Positions 1 to 11,720 of a stretch of 64,000 nt of DNA are shown here, piece after piece. Each line of letters begins with the position of its first letter. Within the stretch, counting starts at the first letter, position 1. The DNA comes from Blasia pusilla (Eukaryota > Marchantiophyta > Marchantiopsida > Blasiales), in assembly GCA_050084515.1 (NCBI GenBank), contig CM114274.1:30504001-30568000 (forward strand). Reading direction: 5' to 3'. The position numbers and the translations under genes were made by a program. The notes below the pieces were generated by a model. The model did not search any database, was not told where the DNA came from, and saw only the letters and a list, made by a program, of their open reading frames with translations.

Positions 1-284
1 TTTTAGAAATGAAATGAAAAATATGAAATTTTGAATAAAAAAATTCTCAAAAGGTTAAGAACAAATACTAAAGAGATCATTAAAATAGGGTAAGAATTAA
101 TTATGCCTTGAATTCTATAATTTTTTTAAACATGTAAATACTATTTGAATGATATTTCCCAATAAAATGTTTACTTTAAGATTAAAAATGGATTTTTCTT
201 AAATTTTGGAAGAAGATTTCTTGTTTGGACACACTCTCGTATTATACGTTATTATTTCTTCCCAAAATATTAAATAAATAAACA

Positions 285-3060
285 AGTGTGTCCATTGTTC
301 ATTATGTGTGATCTTCACACAAAATTTTGGCCACTTGATCATCCAAGTGTATCTAACCTACTTGAAAATGTCCGCTGAAAAATGGAGCTGTAACCGATAA
401 CCCAATATTTTTGGAAGTGGTTCTTAGACCATTGCGATTAAACCTTCTAGCAAAATAGGATATTTCCATTTTCATCTGGTCTAGGTATTTCATCCTAAAT
501 TGAAAATTGGGAAATTTTTTCTTTAATGTGTATGAAAGCTAACTCTAAAGTTTCAAGATATTGAGTTATGAGAGCCCAAATTTTATATATATATATGTGG
601 TTTTTAAACCCGCGGGATTCAACCTTTAAGCAAAATAGGGTATTTACATTTTTCATCTTGTTCAAGGATTTCATCTTGACTTGAAAGTTGGGACACTTGA
701 TCCATAAGGTGTATCTAGGATTCGTGCAAAGTTTCAAGGAAAATGGAGGTGTGGCCAAAAGCCCACAAATATTTAGATGAGTTTTGGTACCGCACGATTA
801 GATCTTTTAGAAAAAAAAAAATCTTTCCATTTTCCATATTGTGGCGAAAGCCAAAATATATCTAGGTGGGTTTTGGACCTGGGTAATTAGATTTTCTATC
901 AAAAGAATATATTTCCATATTGCATCTTGTTGAAGGATTTTATCTTGATCTGAAGTTTGGGACACTTGATCCTTTAGGTATATGTAGACTTCCTACAAAG
1001 TTTAAAGGGAAATGGAGTCGTGGCCAAAAGCCCAAAAATATCTAGGTGGATTTTGGACCCGCGCAATTAGATCTTCTATAAAAAAAATATCTTTCAATTT
1101 TGAAATTTGTTCAAGGATTTCATCTTCATATGAAATTTGGGACACTTGATCCTTTAGGTATATGTAGACATCCTACAAAGTTTCAAGGAAAATGGAGTTT
1201 TGGGTAGAAGCCCACAAATATTTATGTGGTTTGTGGACCCTCCCAATTAAACCTTCTTGCAAAAGAGGATCTTTCCATTCTCTATCTTGTTTAAGGATTT
1301 CATCTTGATCTGAAATGTGGGACACTTAATCCTTTAGGTATATGTAGACTTCCTACACAATTTCAAAGAAAATGGAGTTGTGGCCATAAGGACACAAATA
1401 TTTAGGTGGTTTTTGGACCCTTCTAATTAAACCTTCTAGCAAAAGAGGATCTTTCCATTTTCCATCTTGTTTTACGATTTCATCTTGACTTAAAATTTGG
1501 CACACTTGGTCCTTTAGATGTATGTAGACTTTTTGCAAAATTTTAAGGAAATTAGAGTCGTGGCCAAAAGCCCACAAATATTTAGGTGGATTTTGGACCC
1601 TCCCTACTAAACCTTTTAGCAAAAAATGGTCTTTCCATTTTCAATCTTATTCCAGGATTTTATTGAGACGTGAAATTTGGGACACTTCATCCTTTAGACA
1701 TATTTAGCATTCGAAGGTGTGTATATTTCTCATTGAGTTTATTATAGGCCAAAATCATTTGAAATTTTGGCTATCTTATCATCCAAGTATGTCTAAGCTA
1801 CGTACATAGTTTCAATGAAAATGGAGCTATGACCATAAGCTACAAAAATAGAGACGTGTGTTATGGGACCCTCATACTAAAACTATCTTAGGAAAAAGGG
1901 TATATGTAGAGTATATCATGTTCAACTTTGTGGTCTTTGTATGAAATTTGGGCCACTTGATTCTCCAAGTTTATCTAAGCTACATAGAAATTTGCAATGA
2001 AATGGAATCTTGACCAAAACCCCATAAATAGGTAAGTTTTTTTGAGTACGTGAACTAAATCTTGTAAGGAAAAAACATCCACCTACTTTTCCTCTTAATC
2101 AAGTATCTGATATTCATGTGACGCAAACTGTATCATCTAAGATTATGTAAGATTCCTAAACAAAATTCAATGAAAATGAAGTAGTGACCAAAAGCCTTAA
2201 AATAGAATTTTTTTTTCAACCTTTGCAATTTAACCTTTTAATGAAAAAAGGGTCTATCCATTTTTCATCTTTATTCAAATAGGTAATCTTGATCTAAAAT
2301 TTGGGGCACTGGGTCATACAAGCATATCTAAGCTTCTTGAAAAAATTCAATGAAAATGGACTTATGACCAGAAAACCAAAAATAAACAAGTGTCTCTTGA
2401 CCCCAATGATTTAACCTTCTAACCAAAAAGGGTATGTGTCCAAATTTTTTTAATCTTATTCAAATATATCATCTTGATTTGAATTTTGGAAACTTGGTCA
2501 CACAAGCGTATCTATGCTTCCTACCAAATTTAAATGAAAATGGAGTTTTTGGACCCATGAGATTCACAACTCCATTTTCATTGAAGTTTTTATGATAAGA
2601 AGTTTTTGGACCCATGAGATTAAACCTTATAGGAAAAGAGGGTATGTCTATTTTTCATCTCATTGAAGTATGTGATCTTGACAAGAAATTTGGAACACTT
2701 CATCATCCAAGTGTATCAAATTCCAAGCTTCATGAAAGATTTCAATAAAAATTGACTTATGATCAAAAGATAAGAAAAAGATAAGTGTTTTTAAACCCGT
2801 ACAATTATTACTTCAAAGGAAAGAGATCTATCCATTTTTCATCTGGCTCGAGTATGTGATTTTGATCGTGACTTTAGGCCACTTCATCATCCAAGCGTAT
2901 TTAAGCCCCATGCAAGATTCAATGAAATTGGAGGTGGGACCAAAAGCCCAAAAATGGATAAGTGGATTTTGGACCCAGGCGATAAAACCTTTTAAGGAAA
3001 GAGAGTGTGTCCATTTGTTTATCTTCTTCAATTCTTTTCCCACAAGTAATATCTTGAATT
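285..3060. repeat. degenerate tandem array of about 180-bp monomers
   Basis: Phase markers recur at a fixed step. The block beginning GACACTT starts at 961, 1141, 1321, 1501 (CACACTT) and 1681, exactly 180 bp apart each time. Weaker copies of the same block lie near 331, 511, 692, 1767, 1952, 2130, 2306, 2485, 2695 and 2877. A second block in each unit reads roughly GGCCAAAAGCCCACAAATAT, followed by TTTTGGACCC. Units between 850 and 1720 are the most alike; outer units are diverged, and two partial units (about 80-90 bp) interrupt the step near 780 and 1700. No coding capacity is credible. The monomer length is typical of plant satellites, including centromeric ones, but the function is not known. 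Confidence 0.85.
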
Positions 3061-3861
3061 AAACTTTCTCTCTCTTGGTGTTATGGAAAGTGATGATAAC
3101 TTCCTTATAAATTATTTTGGAAACCAAAAGTGCAATAAAATATTCTGTTCTCAAAATGAGAGTTTTAATTTGAGCTTCAATATAAAACAATGTTTTATTA
3201 TCTAAAATGTTATAGAAAAGAATACCTACAAAATGACATTCTTACAATACTCTTTACAAAACTAATTTGTTATTTACTAATCCGTTTCGCTAACATCACC
3301 AATCACATTACTACATCGAACTCTTGAGCGGCCCAATTATCGCCAACATCGAATACCTTCGTGGTTCACTAGACTCAATAGAATAATTGTGCATTCCTTC
3401 ATGTGAAAAAGTACGAGGGTCATAAATTGTGTTAGTAGAAATGCTATTTGTATTCTCTTGGATTAAAGTCTTCCATTTTTTTCTCTTCCTCGTGCTTTCA
3501 AAACCCAATTTTCCATTACATAGTCATATTTGTCTCTTCCATGAGGGCTAAGGCTCGGACGACACACATGCCCCTCTAAGTAAAAGTTTTCAATGTTGCA
3601 TGTATGGATATCTTGCCTCCCTTCTGTGCCATATATTCCACATAACATATCCATATCCTTTATGTCCTCATCTTACAAGTGGAGGTTATCTTCATGATTA
3701 ACATCATGGTTTTTTGCATGTAAGCTGGGCTAACTACCATGGTCTGCAACCCTTCTAGTTTGTTTTTGTCCATTCCTTTCAAAGAAGTATTGCTTGTAAA
3801 ACATAGCTTGTCTTGATTTTTGTGAAACACCCTTATATCCAAACCTTGAGTCTATATAGAT
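3061..3861. other. unassigned AT-rich stretch between the satellite and the Ty3 element
   Basis: Only short open frames occur and none resembles a known family. Nothing further can be supported here. Confidence 0.5.
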
Positions 3862-4443
3862 GTCGTGCGAATCCACATCGTCATACAACATACATCGCTG
3901 ACATATCATACTCACATACATACATAACATAGACGAGAGTATCCACAAACACAAGTGTACCACAACTGAAATGCGTGAAAGACCTACTGTCATAAAACAC
4001 GTTTACAATCACATACAATCGAGCCAAACCCACTCCACGATGGGAGAATCCAGGTCGAAGCTTGCGGGAAACACCATAGCCAAGAGCTCTACTCACTACC
4101 AAGGCTAACTCCCAACGCAACAGGCTCAACTCAAAGAACTGACTGCTCTTTGAGTGCACTCCACCTTATATCCTCCAACCTAAGAGCGGGCCCCTACTTT
4201 GGGAAAGTCACCCCAACCGAGTAACCCCCAACCCTATGTATGGAACCGCATCTCTACCAATCCACTACGGTCCTTATATAAGGAATGGCCTCTACTAGCA
4301 CACCATACTCTACGACATAATCCGTATGGTCATGACAAATGCCGTATGAATCCACTTCGTCATACAATATACATCGTTGACATACCATACTCACATACAT
4401 ACATAACATAGACGAGAGTATCCACAAACACAAGTGTACCACA
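3862..4443 (-). repeat. LTR complex at the 3' end of the Ty3 element (block X, block Y, block X')
   Basis: Block X (about 3864-3966) and block X' (about 4340-4443) are near-identical direct repeats of about 100 bp, both ending GTGTACCACA. Between them lies block Y (3967-4335), which also forms the LTR at the other end of the element. If the LTR is Y plus X', it runs 3967-4443 (477 bp) and has standard TG...CA ends: it begins TGAAATGCG and ends TACCACA on the plus strand. Block X is then an extra LTR end abutting a whole LTR, separated from it by the dinucleotide AC. The X-Y arrangement also occurs at 40.9 and 60.9 kb. Confidence 0.7.
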
Positions 4444-4456
4444 ACTCGCCCCCTAA
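4444..4456 (-). other. polypurine tract next to the 3' LTR
   Basis: On the minus strand the bases read TTAGGGGGCGAG and directly precede the TGTGGTACAC LTR start. This is the expected position and composition of the plus-strand primer of an LTR retrotransposon. The related copies at 51.9, 56.28 and 61.72 kb have a matching run of G next to their LTR edge. Confidence 0.7.
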
Positions 4457-4779
4457 TCGGCGGTTAGGTCCTCTAACTCCCAGGTAGCCCTATACATCTA
4501 CAACATGCTATACACCTTCTTGGGTGCCCGAATCAGAAGGCCGGGTGCTAGGTTGCCCCATCGTTAGTCGCACATCTGTAATCCATATCATGCAAAGATC
4601 AAGTCATCTACCTCTCCTAAGTACATCGAGGACAAACCCACCTTCCAAGAGGAACAACATCCAAACGTGAGTCAAACACATCATGTGCCAACCCCTAGAA
4701 CACCGATCACACACCAACATACGGGTGCGTTACAGCAGACCCACACAACATGCACCTCAAGCTAGCACGTATCATGGCT

Positions 4780-5960
4780 AAGCTTGGGTCAACAAGATAC
4801 CATCCACATTTGGAAGATGACATGGCGCACAATTACGCACATGGTCCTTCCAAACAACTCCATCACGACCCTCCAACATGAGAACCCGGAGCTAACACCT
4901 CGCAAGACTCGTAAAATAGTGCGGCCTCGCCGTCACATCCAACGTTGTCGGGCAATCTGCTGCAAATAGACATAGTCCCCACATGGAACCTACGAATCGA
5001 TGGTCGATAACCTCCACTCGAATGGTTGCATACCACAACGTATCCCCTGTGTTGAGCAATGGCAAGATTCTCAAAGGTCGTTGGCATAACTCTCCGAAAG
5101 AGCTCCGCCACTGAGAACACACCTCATCCATATTTCGGGTCATCAAGGTTCACCACCTCACTAGACTCGATTTAATTTGTCTTTGGCAAGTCCGGATCTC
5201 GGCCAGTATAATGTAAAAATAAGGTGAGAAAGAAGCCAAGGATGCTTGGCGATCGAACCTATACCCCATGGCTAACCATGGCAACCGAATATCCGGTCTC
5301 AAGATGCCCCTTCAGAGGCCATACTTGCGCAATGCCCTCTTCACCCTCTGAACCACACGCCAGCCAAACCATCCGCCTCCGGATGATCTCGAGACGTGGT
5401 CCGATGATCAATCAACGCCTTGTCACACAAGACTGAAACTCACCCAAACTCAGACTCTGGTCGGTCAAGACTTCGGTGGTGCACCAAAATGACTAAGCAC
5501 TCTATCCGAAACGCATATGCCGTTCCCTCACTCGCCTTTGTCCGTAATGCCACCAACTCAATCCACTTGAGAATCGCTCCACCATCACCAACACATATCG
5601 ATGATGTCGCGATACCAACGGTAACGGTCCCGCAAAGTCCACACTCAACGGTAACCCAACCCCATAATAGGCAAGGGGTGTAATTGTGGTGTAGGGGCAT
5701 TAAATGATGCCTCACCCGGTCACAAACCATACAACGTGACACCAATCGCTGCACCTGAGTATGCATGCCACGCCACCAATATCGCCAAGGAGTAAGCTAT
5801 ACGACGCTTTACCCCAAAATGTCCCAACTCCTCATGGGCATGTCGCACAACGCGCTCTCTCGAGCCAAATGTGGCACTACTCGTACTCTACCATCCTCCC
5901 ACACACGGAGAATATGTGTTCCCTCCAATCGATACCTCTTAGCACGTTGAAGAACACGGT
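4780..5960 (-). pseudogene. Ty3 integrase, broken
   Basis: Minus-strand pieces in several frames together cover an integrase. Near 5.96-5.77 kb a zinc-binding region can be followed, with the sequence around RYRLEGTHILRVWEDGRVRV and then the cysteines of CMVCDRVR. The catalytic core follows with ILKWIELVAL (about 5.55-5.59 kb). The C-terminal part (5.15-4.86 kb) contains LFRRVMPTTFENLAIAQHR and GGYRPSIRRFHVG and is closely matched by the pieces at 52.3-52.6 kb and 62.1-62.4 kb. No chromodomain is visible. Integrase inserts the reverse-transcribed copy into the genome. Stops and frame changes make this copy inactive. Confidence 0.8.
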
Positions 5961-6131
5961 CTCGCTCCTTGGCACTCACTATGCCTGGCACCCTCTTTGG
6001 TCCGTAGGAACTCCAACACCAACGCATCATCATGAATATCACGTTGATCCGCACCATCATCTCCAACCTTAGGATCGGAAGGTGGCCATCTACCCCCTCG
6101 ACTAGAGTAAGATATCATGTGGTCCTCCATA

Positions 6132-7560
6132 CTAGAGTCCACCCCTAACCAACATAAAAGGCGGATGCATGCCAACCTGGCACCATCTCCTCATCAACCT
6201 CGCCATGCCATCTAGCCCTGTTGTATCCTCTTGGCTAGTACATGGGTTCCTACTCAACCCATCAAGATCAAGGTTGGCAACTCCAGGTCTATGTACCACA
6301 CCGGAAGTCATACTCTGTAAGATAAGAGCCCACCGTGCAAGCTTCCCGTAAGCTTGTCCGACTCCATCAACCACTTGAGCGGTTGGTGATCAGTAACAAG
6401 GGTAAACTGGGTGCCAAACAAGTAACACCTAAAGTGTGCCATAGCCCACACTACTGCCAAGCACTCTCCCTCATATGAACTATAGCGCGACTCTGCTGCA
6501 TTACTCGAACGACTTGCATAGGCCACCACAAACTCCATGTGCTCATCATCATGTTGTGTCAACACCGCTCCAAGTCCCAACCTACTCCAATCAATGTGTA
6601 ACTGAAATGGGCGCCCTCTAATAGGTCTCCTCAAGATAGGCGCTGCCACCAACTGGGCCTTAAGCTCCACAAAAGCTCTCTTCTGATCATCTCCCCAGTG
6701 CCACTCTTGATCTGATTTCAGCAATTGATTCAAAGGCTTTGCCATAGCACTAAATCCCTTCACATACCTCCGATAGTAGTTCGCCAATCCCATGAATGCT
6801 TGAACTCTACTCACATCTACCGGACGCGGAATAAGTGCAATAGCCTCCACCTTTGCTTGCTGAACTCCCAAACCACCTGGATAGATCACATGACCCAAGT
6901 ACTCAACATCCTCATGGAAGAACTTACACTTTCCTGGATGCAAACGTAGACCATGAGCTTTCAACCGCTCAAACACCATCTGCAAATGTATCTGATGCTC
7001 CTCCACCGTGTTACTGAACACCAAGATATCATCAATGTAATACCGAAAAAAATCCAACCATGCTAGGATCCTGTCCATCACTCTTTGAAACTCGGCAGGT
7101 GCATTATTCAACCCAAAGGGTAAGAATTTCCACTAGTACAAACAATCCTTGCCATGAGAGTTGACACCCCAAAATCTTTGTCTTGGTCTTGTCACTCTCC
7201 GAATCGGCAATTGATGGTATCTCGCCTCAAGATCCAAATCTGAAAATCTTTGCTGTCCCACCACATCAAAGATCTCTCGGTGTAGGCATGGCATACCTAT
7301 CGGCCTTGGTTTGCCGATTGATAGGACGGTAATCTCCACACATCCGCCTATCGTGTAGTTGCCATGCATATCCTTTTAGCAGCATGACGGTGTGGCGATG
7401 CATACTCTCCATGCGACAACTCCACTAATCCAGCCTCCAAAAGGTCCAACGCCCTACTCAATCAAGTCCCTCTCCATATCACTATATCGATAGGGACGAC
7501 GGAAGATTGGCGTATCACTAGCCAAATCAATCCGTATACCGGGTCCAACCAGAGAACCCA
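6132..7560 (-). pseudogene. Ty3 reverse transcriptase and RNase H, broken
   Basis: The N-terminal part (7.56-7.13 kb) shows IFRRPYRYSDMERDLI, then a diverged fingers region ending with FWGVNSHGKDCLY. A long open stretch at 7111-6308 carries NNAPAEFQRVMDRIL, the catalytic YIDD (7039-7028), and the thumb and connection with GLANYYRRYVKGF. RNase H follows with its acidic residues in HIDWSRLGLGAVL, YEGECLAVVWA and TDHQPLKWL. A frame change near 6.31 kb leads into RPGVANLDLDGLSRNP, the usual end of RNase H before integrase. The enzyme copies element RNA into DNA and removes the RNA strand. The 63.6-64.0 kb copy is clearly of the same family. Confidence 0.9.
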
Positions 7561-7939
7561 ACTCCTTCATGCTAAAGGCAAAAAACTCCTATAAGCACGT
7601 AGGAACGCGTGTCAGCGCCGTTTCTCACCTCCCGTAAGCTTGGGCCCAAGTAATGGCTCCCAAGTCTCCTCCTTGGCATACTAGAGGGAGAGGCGATGCC
7701 ATTGGTCGCTACATAACCCCTCACAAGATGATACACCCTTAGCTACACCATCATCTCGAGCAAATAACTCCTCCACCAAAGATGAGCAACCAACTCCACA
7801 TGCCCAGCCATTACATCCCATCTACCCAAGGATGCAAAATACTACTCTCCTCGCCCTTGACCCGATGCCTCTATCGTCCGGTAGCCATCGAGCTCATTAC
7901 AAGGGGTGGAAGACCCACAGACATAGTCCGAAGTCGATT

Positions 7940-9065
7940 TGCTCGCCATACCAAGACTCAAAATCCAAGTCAAACAATTCAGGTCCATGGCTGACCCAAC
8001 ACATGACGTCGTGAAGCCTCGAAATAGAAGCAACCGCCACACCAAGAGCAAATCCCATCGCACGCTCTCTCTCATCGGCGTTAGGCTCCACCAACCGCCG
8101 CACATGAGAATCCCATACAAGCCCCGGACCACCTTCCTGAGGCATGTGACGAGGAAAACTCACAAATGTGGGTAGTGCCATCCTAGGTGGCCCACACGGT
8201 TCACCACTGCCATGGGTGACCGATCAATAACCCTCACCACTTAAGAAAGTCGCCCAATATCTAAGATACTATCCACTGTAAGGCGAGGATCCCGCTGCAC
8301 TGCATCATATGCTCGACGTAGAACCTCCCTAGGCAACAAGTTTGTCCACCACAAGCGTGGGCGATGTGCACGTGAGCCAACTCGCCGCATCCAACAACAC
8401 CGCTGGTCCAATCCAAGACCGCACCTCATGAACACTCGCCATCATCCGGGTCCGAGTGTCAATCAACAATGGAACATTCTCCAGAATGTAAGCTAGAGCA
8501 CGTGCCTGATGAACCTGAAGATGTCGTAACACCCGTAACATCTCCCAAAACAATCGAGCCCTAGGGTCATGTAATCCCTCACCACGACCAGCACGTGTAT
8601 GACCCTGACATGGCCATCCAACAATCACCAAATCCACAAGACCAACCCTCTCAAGGTCCTGCGCCCCCAACAATGCAATGTGTGATGGTAAAGCACGTTG
8701 GTACCCACGAATAGCTAATGGCGGCAACAACTCAGGGTATCTCCGCATCAACTGACCAATATGTCGAGATGAAACTCTCTGGGCCATCTCATCTCGCTCC
8801 ACATACACGTATCTCCGCGACAGAATACCGCCCGCAACATCGCCGCCAAACCAGTGCTTATCCCACCAAAGAGATCTAACACACAAATGCCCTCCGGCGG
8901 ATATCGCCATACAATGGGTGTAGTATCCAAAGGGGATAACCCTAATCGACAGAAGTAGGAGTCCGCCGTGGGGCCTCCTCTTCCTCGTGAGGTATAACAA
9001 GACTCACACCAAGCCTCCGGCACTAGGCGATCAACCTCCGCCGTAGTGCACCGCCTGAACTCCAA
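7940..9065 (-). pseudogene. retrotransposon-borne DNA (cytosine-5) methyltransferase, frameshifted
   Basis: The minus strand shows the conserved C5-methyltransferase motifs in their standard order. Motif I, cofactor binding: VLDLFGGISTGLAA (8880-8840). Motif II: RRYVYVERDE. Motif IV with the catalytic Cys: VGWPCQGHTRAGRG (Cys codon at 8610-8608). Motif VI: YILENVP (8481-8473). Motif VIII: AHRPRLWWTNL (about 8369-8340). Motif IX: ADERERAMGF (about 8085-8050). Motif X: VGSAMDLNCLTW (about 8000-7965). The short spacing between VIII and IX leaves room for only a small target-recognition region. The family transfers a methyl group from S-adenosylmethionine to cytosine. At least three frame changes (between I and II, before VIII, before X) break this copy. 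It lies between the protease-like region and RT, so it is part of the element and not a host gene. Confidence 0.88.
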
Positions 9066-9149
9066 AGTGGCACATCCAACGATGAGGATGCCACTGCTGC
9101 AAAAATAGGGACCTCCTCTTCCTCCTCATGCGCAGGAGAATCCATAGCA

Positions 9150-9640
9150 AAACATTACCCTCCAAAAGTCTCCGGCCAAGTGACTACTCCACTAAAACCA
9201 CCACAGATGCTAACACTGTTGGGGAAGACCCTCCTGGTTGAGCCCCAAGAAATAAATCTCACAGAACTTGGCTCATACGTCCATCCCCGGATCGCCAACC
9301 AGGTCTCAGAAGACGCTGTCTCGACCCAAGAATCCATCCAAAACCCATCGGGTACAATCGCTCCTCCAACTAGTACATCATACGACTGGCCGATGTGACT
9401 ACCGCAGATACTCCCAACCGGGAGCTATCAGTTGCATGATCTGGTCTCAACTGTACAGAAAAATTCTCCCGTGTCATGAATTGAGACCTATCATTGGCTC
9501 CTCCAAGTGATGTTTGAATGGAATGGGAAAGGCTCAAGCTCGACCTCCGAATACCCAAACCAATACATGCCGCTTTCCCAACATCAAGGTTGGGCACCGA
9601 GTCTAACAAGACTCTATCCTGGTCTATACACCGTCATGTA
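9150..9640 (-). pseudogene. protease-like region of the Ty3 element
   Basis: Between gag and the methyltransferase, minus-strand pieces read YDVLVGGAIVP, then GFWMDSWVETASSETWLAIRG, then SSVRFISWGS. A DVLVG-type turn after the active site is usual for retroelement aspartic proteases, and the position fits. The D-S/T-G active site is not plainly visible; the candidate area near 9.6 kb is scrambled by frameshifts. The assignment rests mostly on position. Confidence 0.45.
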
Positions 9641-10539
9641 GGACTCACCAATCGGAAGATCCCACCGGTTGTCCAACATACATACACCATGTGTAAGCCT
9701 CTCACGATCAATGGTGGCCGGGCCGGGTAATGCATCCATCTTCGCCGTTCTTCGCCGCCAAGTAGCACCGGTACTCAATGCTACTCCCGACATAGAGGGT
9801 CTCTCCACCGCAACACCCTCATCCACCTCAACACGTAGCAAGAATAACACCCCACGTTCACACAACGTGGTCGCTAATGAAATACTGAAGCTAAGTCAAC
9901 TTCTAAAGCCATCGCCTCCGTGGGCGAAAACAATGGGGATCCTAACACGGTTGCCATCCGCACATCTTGCATTGGATCTTCGATCCGTATCTACTACACG
10001 CGATGTAGATGCCTCGTCCCCCACTGTCGGCTCAATAGGGCTGCGAGGAACCATGGATGGAGTCCTAAGCACCTCGTAAAACAAGAATGATGGGAAGCCT
10101 AGCCGCCTCCCAACCTCACCCCTCTGTGGGTCCAACTCCACAATAGCACCACGTGGCTCGACGCCGAGTGGCTCCTCTCAGAATCGCGGTGATGCCTCAA
10201 CTTTTGTCCGCACTCGCCATATAAGAGAGATCATCCCCTCCATAAGAGGTGGAAGCCCTCGCTCCCGAACTCGATCTATGCCGGATACCACCATAGTAGC
10301 CAACTTCGCTCCAATCGCTCAATCCGGCGACCATAGTCGACTCTCGTCAGAGTGGTAGGGGTAGCCACCGAGGCTCTCCAACCACTGGTCCACCTCTACC
10401 ACCCCTACCACCTCTACCACCTCGGCCTTTCGGAGCTACTCCACCACGGCCACAGCCTGATCTCAACTCTGGATGGAGATCAAAGCAACCCTCTCGAGGA
10501 TGACCTAGTCTCCCGCAATGATCACACTAAGTTGGGGCC

Positions 10540-11720
10540 GACTAAGGCCCATCCTCCAAAGTCCGTCTCCCATCCTCTTGGGGACAAAACTTCCTAACAT
10601 AATCACCTCCACATGTCCAACATGACTGTCCTTGCTGCGGGGAAGCAAATGAAGGCAATGGTCTCTGCACAAATGTCCCTCTAGGACTTGACTGAGGTCG
10701 CGTGTACCCCCCACGATTCCCACTACTACTACCACCACCACTACTACGAGACTGTGAGGTGGGCGGCTGAACCCGAGAAGTAGTAGTTATATCCCTACTG
10801 AATACGGATGTCACCACTCTCTCCTTCACCATGTTAAGCTCAATCTTCTCAGATAAAGCAAACACATGGGTCAATGTGGGTGAATCATCACTCATAAGAG
10901 TAGCATTACGCACCCTACGGCGCAAATCTCGTCCAAGATCCCATACTAAAATCGATCGATCCTCTTCACACACTGGTAAAATACGCGTGTATGCCTCAAG
11001 ACTCTCACCAGTCTTTCGCTCAAAGTCTCAAGATTCCTCAACTTCTCCGTCTTCACTCCTTGATAGTTCTTCTTCAACCTCTTGAAGAACTCAAGAATCG
11101 GTGAACGATGGTGGGGCATTAATACCTCCACTAGTACCCCCACTAGTACCTCCACCGGTATCCCCACTCCCCAAGATCACCACTCAACGTCGGGCCGGGC
11201 ATAGTAGGAGCACTACTACCAATACCACCATGGGTGATAGACACATAGCCTGGAGACTAATATTGTCTCCATGCATCAATCTCAAAGCAACATGGTCCTT
11301 CCTAAACTCATGGTAACCATCCATGGGTGGTCCTTCCAAGTCTTTGAGACAACCCTTCCAAGCCAAGAAGGTGTAAACAACGTGGCGTTCCGCAACATCC
11401 GCATATCACACCACGTATCAAACTCGCATAAAGTCCTCCAACTCAATGGTGCCCATCGCACCGAGTATCGTCGTGGGCCCTTCATGGCCCCATATCCACC
11501 GTCCATGTCCCAAATCAATGGAGTTGCAACACTCGATAACAACGTAGAAGACTCGGTGTTTGGAACACCCTCGTCCTCCTCTTCATCAACCGTCGGAAGT
11601 GGAAAAGGTAGCCGATACCTAAATCCACTCCATGTGAAACCACCACTGTCCGCACCACGGTCCCCAACCAGACCACCCGACAGCTCCATGATGACCAACG
11701 CCGATGCCGCACCACCACCA
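10540..11720 (-). pseudogene. Ty3 gag with a degenerate zinc knuckle, broken
   Basis: Minus-strand pieces show a capsid-like part (11.37-11.18 kb, WKGCLKDLEGPPMDGYHEFR) and further frames up to 11.7 kb. A C-terminal part at 10.97-10.54 kb has a Ser/Gly-rich linker and then a CWTCGGDYVRKFCP knuckle (10622-10581). The residue where a zinc-binding His is expected is Tyr (codon TAT, one transition from CAT), so the knuckle has probably lost zinc binding. Gag packages the element RNA into particles. Several stops interrupt it. Confidence 0.65.
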
